This document shows positions 15,705-22,978 of a stretch of 64,000 bases of DNA, one piece after another. The stretch is from IMG/VR virus record IMGVR_UViG_3300043425_001539, positions 62,001-126,000 of that record. The stretch is one strand, 5' to 3'. This DNA comes from a virus. Every line of letters begins with the position of its first letter. The first letter of the stretch is position 1. Below the pieces are notes generated by a model, which did no database searches, was not told the origin of the DNA, and saw only the letters and a list, made by a program, of their open reading frames with translations. Both the position numbers and the translations under genes were made by a program.

Positions 15705-16073
15705 TTATGCAGTTGTTCCGTAATGATTATCTTCATTTCCGAAATATTTTTTGGTTTCTTCTGTTAATGTTTTAATTGTTTCCTTAACTGTTTCGCCGAC
15801 AGAATCAGCAAGCATTTCAACAATATCTGAACTTATTCGCAATTTTTTATCAAGAGCATACACATACGTGGAAATACATTTATTAATTGTATTTCTTGCT
15901 TGTTTGTCATCGGTTTTGGCAAAATATACATCAAGTAATTTCCGCCTAAACCCTTCAACCGTTTCATCAGAATGGTTAACCGAAACTTCTTGTGGGCTAT
16001 TAGTTTTCATAACCCGACCAGACAAGTTTGTGCCTTTTTTTCCTTCAGCCAAAAAATCTTTATATAGTAACAT
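15705..16073 (-). CDS. Small unknown protein with packaging-type leader
   Basis: A 122-residue protein. MLLYKDFLAEG has L-A-E at residues 8-10, the same register as the I-A-E of the T4 internal protein leader as I remember it. The rest is helical (VEGFRRKLLDVYFAKT, QARNTINKCISTYVYALDKK, EMLADSVGETVKETIKTL) and has no recognised family. A GATATATA element lies only four bases before the ATG, so the messenger may be nearly leaderless or the element may serve something else. Confidence 0.62.
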   Translation of the reverse strand: MLLYKDFLAEGKKGTNLSGRVMKTNSPQEVSVNHSDETVEGFRRKLLDVYFAKTDDKQARNTINKCISTYVYALDKKLRISSDIVEMLADSVGETVKETIKTLTEETKKYFGNEDNHYGTTA

Positions 16074-16101
16074 AATTTATATATCATATGCGTTTATGAT
16101 A

Positions 16102-17619
16102 TTAAATGTTAATTCTGTATTCTTTATATGGAAATCCTTGCTGTTTGTATATCTTCATTCTTTCTTCACCATGCTTTAATAAATAATTCTTATTTCCTCC
16201 GTTCATTGAAAAGTCATCTACAAAATCTATAATGTTAACTCTTTCCTTGCCGTCTTTTAAACGCATACCTCGCCCAATAGATTGCCTAACAATTTTTTCG
16301 GATTTATAGGATTCCACAAAAAACACATTATGAATATTATTAATACTAATTCCTGTTGAAAAAGTACCAAAACTTGCAATTAGTATTTTATCATCGCCTT
16401 CTTCCATTCGATTAATATAATCATCTCGCAAATTAATAGGAGTGTTGCCGTCTACATAAAATATCGTCTTATCACTTGTATATTCTCGCAAATAGTCATA
16501 AATTTGTTTTCCATATTGGTCTTTAACATTTTGAAATAATACTAAGCTATTTTTTGTTGATTTGGAAATAAAATCACACACAAATAAAAATCTAGGGCGA
16601 TTTTCAACAACCAATCTCTTTTCTATTTCTAATAGTTTGCTACCGTCAATTTCCGCTTTTCTGCTTCTTAGCTCTTCTAATTTTTCCCTGGAATCGGCAT
16701 CTAAATAATTGAGCTTTATTACTTTAATAAAAATTTTTGTGGCATAAGAATTTGCTTGCAAAAATGCGGCAGATATATTGTTTACCTGCGGACCTAAATA
16801 TGCTTGAATTGTTAATGCTTCGGTGCTACCATTTTGCAACATAGTACCCGACAACCCAAATGCATATTTGGTATTTAAACAATTTCCAATAATTTTTTTG
16901 ATGGAACTTGCTTGAGTGTGATGCGCTTCATCAACACAAATAGTAAAAATATCATCAAACCATTCTTTTTCACGTTTAACTAAAGTTTGATATGTTCCTA
17001 TAATAACATCAACGTCTTTTTTAGTTTTATCTGTTCCTCCGTGAACCATTTGTAATAAATAACGTAATTTACCATTATTATAAACTTCCCAATCCTCGTT
17101 GGTTTGAATAATTAGATTGGTGTTAGGAACAACCATTAAAAACTTTCCAGCTTTTTTACGGTCATATAAATAGGCAAAAATCATAAAAATGATTAGAGTT
17201 TTACCAGCCGAAGTGGCAATTTCAGATATGCTTCTACGGTATTTTAAAATTGGAATGCAAGCATCTATCTGATAATCTCTGGGTTTAATTTTTGGATGAT
17301 CGGAAAAAAACTCGTTTACCCAGCTTCTAAAATCTTCTTCATCAAAATTATAATCAATAACTTCTTCAATTCCTTCGATATCAAGTTTAAATTCGTATGT
17401 TTTACAAACATTACTTAATTCATTCCACAATCCAATAGGTATTCTTTGATATTTATCAATAAATGTTATGTACCCATCCCAAAGTTTTTTCTTTACGAGT
17501 GGGTGAAACCTCCAATTAGTGATTCTTTTTTTGAAAGAATATTGTATTTGTTCTAACTCTGTACTATTGCCTTCAATAATCTGTATAAATCTTCCATCAG
17601 GAGTTACTCGTGCTTTCAT
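16102..17619 (-). CDS. uvsW: UvsW-like DNA/RNA helicase
   Basis: A 505-residue superfamily 2 helicase, almost the length of T4 UvsW. Visible are the Walker A loop TSAGKT at 136-141, the DEAH box CVDEAHH at about 228-234, SGTM (motif III-like), and a C-terminal half with QSIGRGMRLKDGK (motif VI). T4 UvsW unwinds branched DNA and R-loops and shuts down origin-dependent replication in favour of recombination-dependent replication. The N-terminal 110 residues match the small DNA-binding domain of UvsW (WRFHPLVKKKLWDGYITF). Its start overlaps the RecB-type nuclease gene by 23 bases. Confidence 0.9.
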   Translation of the reverse strand: MKARVTPDGRFIQIIEGNSTELEQIQYSFKKRITNWRFHPLVKKKLWDGYITFIDKYQRIPIGLWNELSNVCKTYEFKLDIEGIEEVIDYNFDEEDFRSWVNEFFSDHPKIKPRDYQIDACIPILKYRRSISEIATSAGKTLIIFMIFAYLYDRKKAGKFLMVVPNTNLIIQTNEDWEVYNNGKLRYLLQMVHGGTDKTKKDVDVIIGTYQTLVKREKEWFDDIFTICVDEAHHTQASSIKKIIGNCLNTKYAFGLSGTMLQNGSTEALTIQAYLGPQVNNISAAFLQANSYATKIFIKVIKLNYLDADSREKLEELRSRKAEIDGSKLLEIEKRLVVENRPRFLFVCDFISKSTKNSLVLFQNVKDQYGKQIYDYLREYTSDKTIFYVDGNTPINLRDDYINRMEEGDDKILIASFGTFSTGISINNIHNVFFVESYKSEKIVRQSIGRGMRLKDGKERVNIIDFVDDFSMNGGNKNYLLKHGEERMKIYKQQGFPYKEYRINI

Positions 17620-18388
17620 TATCTTTATTTATTTCATAATAATATTCTTTAAACGGTAAAGAGTTCCAATTTGCATGAAAATCTTTACTTAATTCAATAA
17701 ATTCTTTTTTCTTTTTGTCCAATTCTTCGCCTGCAAGAACTTCAAGTTGCATTCCTCCTGGGTGTGATATCCAAACTTGAACTTCATCAATAGGTTTTTT
17801 AAAAAGTTCTTCAAAAGAAAGGGCATATGCAGCACCTTGTTTTTTATATTTATTCATCACATCAATCCCACGTATTCCTGAAGCACTTTTAAAATCTGTG
17901 ATAATTCTTTTGCCGTTAATATGTTCAAATCCAAAATCGGCTGTTCCAGCAAATAAATTTTGCAAAGACCACAAAAACTTTTCAGTAAAAATTACTCTTT
18001 TGATGTTGTCAAATACATTTTCATGTATAAAATTATAAAATAAATCTCTGCCGTAAGAAATTTTATCTTCAGCCATCCCATCTTCTCTTAAATCAGCAGG
18101 TGTCTTCTTTTGCGTGTATAATAAACACATATCAGAATTACCTCCATTTTTGATACATATCATATAATTCTCCAAAAACCGATGCATAGCCGTACCTCTG
18201 CCTGCTGCACGTTCTCCTATTTCTTGAAGCTTTTCTTTTCCGATTGCATCTTCTAAATCTTGAAGATACTTTGAAGGTTCATATGAAAGAATAGTGGTAA
18301 CAGAAGGCATAAATATCGGCTCTGCATCATTTTCTTTATAAACATAAACTCTCCCGTGTGGTGTTTCAAATCTTTTAACTTTTGACAT
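17597..18388 (-). CDS. RecB-type PD-(D/E)XK nuclease
   Basis: A 263-residue protein. The nuclease core reads GTAMHRFLENYM (H69 of motif I), ADFGFEH with D151, and IITDFKSASG with D165 and K167. This is the Cas4/RecB/AddB type of exonuclease domain. The MPSVTTILS start is standard for this family. It lies between UvsW and the UvsY-like gene, so it most likely trims DNA ends for recombination. T4 has no such gene at this place; T4 uses gp46/47. No Fe-S cysteine cluster is visible. Confidence 0.8.
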   Translation of the reverse strand: MSKVKRFETPHGRVYVYKENDAEPIFMPSVTTILSYEPSKYLQDLEDAIGKEKLQEIGERAAGRGTAMHRFLENYMICIKNGGNSDMCLLYTQKKTPADLREDGMAEDKISYGRDLFYNFIHENVFDNIKRVIFTEKFLWSLQNLFAGTADFGFEHINGKRIITDFKSASGIRGIDVMNKYKKQGAAYALSFEELFKKPIDEVQVWISHPGGMQLEVLAGEELDKKKKEFIELSKDFHANWNSLPFKEYYYEINKDNESTSNS

Positions 18389-18389
18389 A

Positions 18390-18860
18390 TTATCCTCTTC
18401 TATATTCTTCTAATTGAATTCTGTGTTTAATACCGAAAGAAATTGTATCAATTGTTTTAACAGTTTCTTTCATATAATCTAAGTGATTTTGTAATAATTC
18501 TTTTCTTTCGTTAATATCAGCAATATCTACATATATATGTAATTCCTTTGGCTCTTTATCCATTCGTAAATCATAATTTCTGGTATAATGTTCCCACTTT
18601 TCAATTTTCTTTGCTCTAAAAATTTGATTTACTTTAGATAAATGAACCATTAAAGTATGACAATATTCAACAGCAATTTGCCTATACGAATAAATGTCAA
18701 CCTGCAAATCAGCAATTTTGTAAATATCCCTTAATCTTTCGGACATATCTTTAATCCTATCCGTCCACTCGTTTCTTTCAGTTTTAAATCTTGCAATTAA
18801 TTGCTCATTAATTTCACTAGAAGAGGTTTGAGGATTTGTGTTTGTGTTTTCTTGTGTCAC
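18390..18860 (-). CDS. uvsY: UvsY-like recombination mediator
   Basis: A 156-residue helical protein starting with GTG at 18860; the next ATG is 38 codons downstream and would remove conserved sequence. The middle and end (KKIEKWEHYTRNYDLRMDKE, then LLQNHLDYMKETVKTIDTIS, FGIKHRI) align by eye with T4 UvsY, including its C-terminal I-x-x-x-x-F-A-I-K-H signature. UvsY loads the UvsX recombinase on gp32-coated single strands. The neighbourhood (gp32, primase, nuclease, UvsW) fits this role and matches T4, where uvsY and uvsW are close. The call rests mostly on pattern and synteny; no recombinase gene lies in the window. Confidence 0.6.
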   Translation of the reverse strand: MTQENTNTNPQTSSSEINEQLIARFKTERNEWTDRIKDMSERLRDIYKIADLQVDIYSYRQIAVEYCHTLMVHLSKVNQIFRAKKIEKWEHYTRNYDLRMDKEPKELHIYVDIADINERKELLQNHLDYMKETVKTIDTISFGIKHRIQLEEYRRG

Positions 18861-19008
18861 GTATTTCAGATTTAATAATTAACTTTTTCTTGACAGATGA
18901 TACTTGAATTTCAGAAAAATCAGGTTTTTCAAAATTAAAAGAAAACTCGACATTTCCTTTAAACCTCACTTCTTCGTCTAAACCTATTTCATTAGATCCA
19001 GTATGCAT
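18817..19008 (-). CDS. Small unknown protein between primase and UvsY-like genes
   Basis: A 63-residue protein from the ATG at 19008, which lies inside the last codons of the primase gene and is the best start; the longer frame would run 125 bases into the primase. It begins MHTGSNEIGLDEEV, continues as a strand-rich acidic segment (FKGNVEFSFNFEKPDFSEI) and ends in a basic tail (RDTRKHKHKSS). It overlaps both neighbours and is presumably translated by coupling. No family is recognised. Confidence 0.55.
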   Translation of the reverse strand: MHTGSNEIGLDEEVRFKGNVEFSFNFEKPDFSEIQVSSVKKKLIIKSEIRDTRKHKHKSSNLF

Positions 19009-20113
19009 CGTATTTATCGTTGGAAAAATAGTTTGCCAATCTTGGTATTGAGATGTTTTTTCTTTTTGCCAAGACGACAAGGTCTGTGAGGTCCATTTTT
19101 TTATTTGTCGGTTCATCGATATTTGCTTCTTTAAAAAATTTCTTCCATAAAAATACAGGCTTGCCTTCTTTTAGGCGTTTAATTGAGGCTTCTTTACCCG
19201 CTTTATCAAAATCATACAAATATCTTAAAGATGATAAATCAATCGGAACATCAATATTTGACGAACAAGTAGCTATCGAATTTTTATATAAAAAAGAATC
19301 TAAAGGTCCTTCAAACACCGTAATAGGCAATGATAAATCCACATTAAGTAAACCAAAAATAGTTGACATTGGATCAACTTCTTCTACTTCATGTGTTACA
19401 GTTTTTCCAAAAATTTCGTATATTTTGCTTAATCTAAATGTCATATACTTAGGATATGTTTTAAAATTTCTAATCTGAAAACCTAAAACTTGATTGGTAT
19501 TAGGAATCAGATTAAAAATGTAAAGTTGTTCTTTTTCTTTACTCCAAGAAAAAATATCCATGTTTGGCTGCAACCTTTTAATTAAATAAGTTGCTATTGG
19601 AGATTTATCAATTCTTTTTAATTTAAACTTGTCCTCAATTATATTCCTATCAACAGCTAAAGTTTTTAATTTTTCTATGTCAAATAAGTAAGAAGGGTCT
19701 AATTGAATAATTTCCTTTTTTGTACTTTCCTCAGCATCTTTGATGTAAAGCATCTCATCAACGCTAAACACATCTTTTTTGAAGTCCTTTAAGAATTTAT
19801 AAACATCAGTGTATTTTCCACAATTATAACACTTAAAATATAATTTATCAATATAAATATTTCCGCGTTTTTTATGTGTATCAACGCTACTGTCTCCACA
19901 ATAAGGACATGCAAAATTTAAACGCCCAGCTTTATTATAAATTATTCTCTTTTCACTGTGTGCATGGTTGCTGTTTAAAATTTCCTGTAAAGAAACTTTA
20001 ATCTTTTCAATAATTTGTTGAGGATTAACAGCAACTGAATCTTTATCATAAGAAAAAGAGAATGAGGTTTTACCCCCATTCTCTCCGTTTTCATTTGAAT
20101 TAAAGTGATGCAT
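18992..20113 (-). CDS. DnaG-type DNA primase (T4 gp61-like)
   Basis: A 373-residue protein from the ATG at 20113, fourteen bases inside the gp32-like gene; the longer frame is a shadow of that gene. Residues 69-98 form a zinc finger (CPYCGDSS ... FKCYNCG). A TOPRIM-like domain follows, with TVFEGPLDSF (E268) and YLYDFDKAG (D301, D303). Such primases make short RNA primers with the replicative helicase. The C terminus has a helical end (DLTDLVVLAKRK). The arrangement zinc finger, linker, TOPRIM equals DnaG and T4 gp61. The function is reliable; the helicase partner lies outside the window. Confidence 0.85.
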   Translation of the reverse strand: MHHFNSNENGENGGKTSFSFSYDKDSVAVNPQQIIEKIKVSLQEILNSNHAHSEKRIIYNKAGRLNFACPYCGDSSVDTHKKRGNIYIDKLYFKCYNCGKYTDVYKFLKDFKKDVFSVDEMLYIKDAEESTKKEIIQLDPSYLFDIEKLKTLAVDRNIIEDKFKLKRIDKSPIATYLIKRLQPNMDIFSWSKEKEQLYIFNLIPNTNQVLGFQIRNFKTYPKYMTFRLSKIYEIFGKTVTHEVEEVDPMSTIFGLLNVDLSLPITVFEGPLDSFLYKNSIATCSSNIDVPIDLSSLRYLYDFDKAGKEASIKRLKEGKPVFLWKKFFKEANIDEPTNKKMDLTDLVVLAKRKNISIPRLANYFSNDKYDAYWI

Positions 20114-21035
20114 AAAGGTCATCATCAAAAGAATTTGGGTCAAAATCATCAGAATCATCGAGTATTGATGATGTTTCAACAGCCGCAGGTTTTGGTTTAG
20201 TCGGCGCGGACGGCAAAACAAAATCATCATTGCTTTCAGAGATTGCTGATGTAGTTTTTCGATTGTTTTTTTCCACGGATTCAATCATACGGCCACCTGG
20301 GACAGTGTTTCTGATAACTTGATTGACAAAATCTTCGGTTGCTTGATCCCAATCTTGATAATCATAAGCACTTAGATCAGGAGATTCGTCAAGATATGAT
20401 TTAATTTTATTAAAGCATTCTTGAGTTTTTTCCATTTTTTCTCCATCTATGGTAAGCGGCATTTTTTCATCCAAAAAACGACAATTATCATAGTTATTAT
20501 AACCTGCTACTTGCGTAATGTGAACAAGAAATGGCTTTCCTTCAAAAAGATCAAAAGGAATGTGTGGTTTTCCAAATTCTGGCTTCATTTCAGCCTGTAA
20601 TTTGTTGTAAATTTTGACTCCATAAGGCCACACCATAATTTTACCAACCATTTCAGGATTGTTGTCATCTTTGATGATTTGAACCAATGAAGCAAATCGT
20701 TGCCTGCGAGAAAAATTTTCGGCTAATTTTTGTTCAGCAACAGAATCAGACTTTTTAAATTTCCAATAAAAATCTTGGATAATTGACTTTTTACCAACAG
20801 TGGAAGGGCAGTCAACCATTTTTCCTTCATTATTAGCTGGATCAACCAACCAACATGACCATTTTTTCATTACCGATTTTTTTGCATCCTTATGCCAAGG
20901 AATAAATCGAACTACTGCTTTGTAAACTCCATCTTTACCAGATTTTGAATCAGGTTTAAAAATTAAAGATTGTTTACGTTCGGGCTCTTTGAAGTCATCG
21001 AGCGAAAGATTAAAGATGTCATTAAGATTCTCCAT
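20100..21035 (-). CDS. gp32-like single-stranded DNA binding protein
   Basis: A 311-residue protein with the layout of T4 gp32. A basic N-terminal arm is followed by the OB-fold core (VVRFIPWHKD, KKWSCWLVDPANNEGKMVDC, DFYWKFKKSDS, RRQRFASLVQIIKD, GKIMVWPYG) and a strongly acidic C-terminal tail (DDSDDFDPNSFDDDLY). gp32 coats single-stranded DNA and coordinates replication, repair and recombination through its acidic tail. The OB core is quite long, with three Cys residues (WSCW, VDCP, NCRF) that could bind zinc as in T4. The gene is the first of the primase and UvsW operon. Confidence 0.88.
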   Translation of the reverse strand: MENLNDIFNLSLDDFKEPERKQSLIFKPDSKSGKDGVYKAVVRFIPWHKDAKKSVMKKWSCWLVDPANNEGKMVDCPSTVGKKSIIQDFYWKFKKSDSVAEQKLAENFSRRQRFASLVQIIKDDNNPEMVGKIMVWPYGVKIYNKLQAEMKPEFGKPHIPFDLFEGKPFLVHITQVAGYNNYDNCRFLDEKMPLTIDGEKMEKTQECFNKIKSYLDESPDLSAYDYQDWDQATEDFVNQVIRNTVPGGRMIESVEKNNRKTTSAISESNDDFVLPSAPTKPKPAAVETSSILDDSDDFDPNSFDDDLYASL

Positions 21036-21110
21036 TTTACTTTAGATTTATTTTAGTTTGTTTTAAGTTTACATTAAGACGCCTTAAGTGAATTCAATTT
21101 ATATATTCAC
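21036..21110 (-). promoter_or_regulatory. Leader and candidate promoter of the gp32-like gene
   Basis: About 65 bases upstream of the gp32-like ATG lies AATATATAA, a likely -10. The leader then has a small hairpin (TTAAG ... CTTAA with a four-base loop, 21074-21087) and about 35 bases of A/U-rich, unpaired sequence up to the start. T4 gp32 controls its own translation by binding just such a leader (pseudoknot plus unstructured A/U tract). The resemblance is suggestive; no pseudoknot was established here. Confidence 0.4.
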
Positions 21111-21120
21111 GAACAAAACA

Positions 21121-21441
21121 TTAGTTTTGTACTTCATTAATATTTTTTTGTACTTCTTCTAAGACTAAATTTTTTGCTTCCTCTAAAGAGATATTTAAAC
21201 GTTCACTTAAGTCTTTATAAAAATTATTTTCTTGCTGTGTTACATATTGCATTTTTGCAACAATGATATTCATATCATCTTCGGCATTTCTAATTTGAGC
21301 ACCTACTTTACTTGCCTCGGCATAAATTTTTCTTAGTTGCTCAAGTAATTCGGATATTTTTTGAATTTCATCCTGCGACAGCTTAGAAGATTTGTAATTT
21401 ATCATTGGCTCAGGTGTAATTAAATCTTTATTAGTTTCCAT
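21121..21441 (-). CDS. Coiled-coil protein upstream of the gp32-like gene
   Basis: A 106-residue protein from the ATG at 21441. The longer frame uses a TTG and overlaps the RuvC-like gene, while this start has GTATATAATAA just ahead of it, which fits a promoter. Residues 20-105 are almost all helix with heptad spacing (QKISELLEQLRKIYAEASKV, VAKMQYVTQQENNFYKDLSE, EEAKNLVLEEVQKNINEVQ). No family is recognised. Its position ahead of the single-strand binding protein would suit a small replication accessory factor, but this is only context. Confidence 0.5.
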   Translation of the reverse strand: METNKDLITPEPMINYKSSKLSQDEIQKISELLEQLRKIYAEASKVGAQIRNAEDDMNIIVAKMQYVTQQENNFYKDLSERLNISLEEAKNLVLEEVQKNINEVQN

Positions 21442-21467
21442 ATTATACTTATTATATACAAATTGTT

Positions 21468-22106
21468 TTAAATAGTTTTGTGATGCGCTTCGATTGTTTT
21501 TAATACCCAATATGAATCAACGATATCATCAAGAGGTTTAAGCCAGGCACCTTTTTTATTTTGAAATTTTTCAGGATTTTCTTTTAAAGATTTATGTAAA
21601 GATGTATTAATCAAGAATGCATCGGTAGAATTAATAAATGCTTCTATCATATTTTCTTTTTTAAAGTTTCCTTTGCCAGCTGTTGATTTAACGGTCATAG
21701 GCGAATATACATTAAAATTCTCAATATCCAAACCATTTTTAATTAACTCCCATCGCAAAACCCATTGATATCCACTTATTTGTGCAAGACGGTTTCCAGT
21801 GGATGCAAAAGAGAATCCTTCTATACCCCATTCTTTAATAGGTATTCCTGCAAAACAATTTGTTATTTGTGGAATTAATAATAAAGCATCTTTTACAGAT
21901 GTTCGTTCTCTTTCACCTATTGAAGCTTTTTTATGCGGAGCAGCTTCTTCGTCTGATTCAAATAATAAAACCTCCGCATCTAAAAATGCTTGTTTATCTT
22001 TTTCTTTAATTATGCCATTTCTTGCATAAGAATAAAAATTATAAGAATTTTCGGTTTTGAGAGTTGCGGCTGCTGATTTGATTGAAAAGTCAATCCCTAA
22101 AATCAT
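21468..22106 (-). CDS. RuvC-like Holliday junction resolvase
   Basis: A 212-residue protein with an RNase H-like fold. GIDFSIKSAA carries the first Asp (D6), WGIEGFSFASTGNRL the Glu (E96), and PLDDIVDSYWVL the C-terminal Asp pair (D194, D197). SPMTVKSTAGKGNFKKENM near 135-153 is the typical basic helix before the last motif in RuvC relatives. It would cut DNA branches before packaging, the work done in T4 by the unrelated gp49. It overlaps the start of the upstream gene by four bases. Confidence 0.8.
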   Translation of the reverse strand: MILGIDFSIKSAAATLKTENSYNFYSYARNGIIKEKDKQAFLDAEVLLFESDEEAAPHKKASIGERERTSVKDALLLIPQITNCFAGIPIKEWGIEGFSFASTGNRLAQISGYQWVLRWELIKNGLDIENFNVYSPMTVKSTAGKGNFKKENMIEAFINSTDAFLINTSLHKSLKENPEKFQNKKGAWLKPLDDIVDSYWVLKTIEAHHKTI

Positions 22107-22426
22107 TTATTCATATTGTTTTGTATAGCATTGCCTAATGCGGCTGATACCAAGCGTGATGTAAACATATCATATAAAATTCCTTTTTCAATACCTAGTG
22201 CTCTTGCAACAACCCTACCTATTGAAGGCCCTACTAAATACCCTAACGCTGCACCAAAAATACCTTCACTTATTGCTTTCTCTAATCCGGGTATTCCTTC
22301 TTTGTCAACAATTTCATTTAATTTTTTTTCAAAATTGCCAACCTCTATGATTTGATCTTCATCAAGTTCATAAATTTCGATTTGTTCAATCTTTGGAGGG
22401 TTTCTAAATTCTTTAAAACTTTTCAT
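22103..22426 (-). CDS. Small protein with leader-like N terminus and Gly-rich hydrophobic helix
   Basis: A 107-residue protein. The ATG at 22426 gives MKSFKEFRNPPK, close to the packaging-type leader but lacking the (I/L)-x-E; the longer frame uses a TTG. From about residue 48, GIFGAALGYLVGPSIGRVVARALGI forms a glycine-zipper helix that could insert in a membrane or pack tightly. IEKGILYDMFTSRLVSAALG near the end recalls small virion proteins of T4-like phages, from memory. A role in the head, the neck or DNA entry is possible; no family is certain. Confidence 0.5.
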   Translation of the reverse strand: MKSFKEFRNPPKIEQIEIYELDEDQIIEVGNFEKKLNEIVDKEGIPGLEKAISEGIFGAALGYLVGPSIGRVVARALGIEKGILYDMFTSRLVSAALGNAIQNNMNK

Positions 22427-22427
22427 T

Positions 22428-22973
22428 TTAATCAAATCTTTTCTTAATGTTTACGTAGTTATACTTAAAATTAGCAGTAAAATTCTTAAAATCCGCTGTG
22501 TTTGATGAATAATCAAGTTCAAGTTCAGATAAACTAGTATATACTATTTGTGAAAGTTCAACTGCAACAAATTCAAATCCTGATTGGTCCAAAAAGGAAA
22601 TGGTTACATCTCCTAAATATTTATTTTTTTGGTCCAAATCATAATATTCAAAAAACATATCAAACATTACCCAATAATTTATATATCCTTCATAAGATTT
22701 AAAAGTTATAGTAAAATTGCGGTCCAACCAATATATAGGTCGCAAGCCAGCCTTTGCAGTTACAGGATCTTCATATAATGTCTGTTCAACCGTTTCTGCG
22801 GTTAATGAAGGAAATGAGATTGATTGTATGCCCGCTGTCATATAATCATGCAAATTTTCATATGGCAGAGGTAATCTTTTAATGTACGTTTCGTATTTAT
22901 TAACAATTTCTGGGTAGAAAAAGTTTTTTTGAAGCCGTACAATAAAATTGGTATTTTTGCTATTTAAAATCAT
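22428..22973 (-). CDS. Tail tube-fold protein (gp19-like or baseplate tube paralogue)
   Basis: A 181-residue protein. The pattern of strands (PSLTAETVEQTLYEDPV, NFTITFKSYEGYINYW, VTISFLDQSGFEFVAVEL) and the ending (YTSLSELELDYSSNTADF then NFTANFKYNYV) fits the two-sheet fold of contractile-tail tube proteins. In T4 gp19 the corresponding end reads GLWPTNVGELQLDWDSNN. It could be the main tube protein or one of its baseplate relatives (gp48/gp54). The distance from other tail-tube genes leaves this open. Confidence 0.6.
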   Translation of the reverse strand: MILNSKNTNFIVRLQKNFFYPEIVNKYETYIKRLPLPYENLHDYMTAGIQSISFPSLTAETVEQTLYEDPVTAKAGLRPIYWLDRNFTITFKSYEGYINYWVMFDMFFEYYDLDQKNKYLGDVTISFLDQSGFEFVAVELSQIVYTSLSELELDYSSNTADFKNFTANFKYNYVNIKKRFD

Positions 22974-22978
22974 AAAGT

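Noticed and set aside
20114-20284. N-terminal 57-residue extension of the primase
   Set aside because: It is a shadow frame of the gp32-like gene, has odd composition and needs a TTG start.
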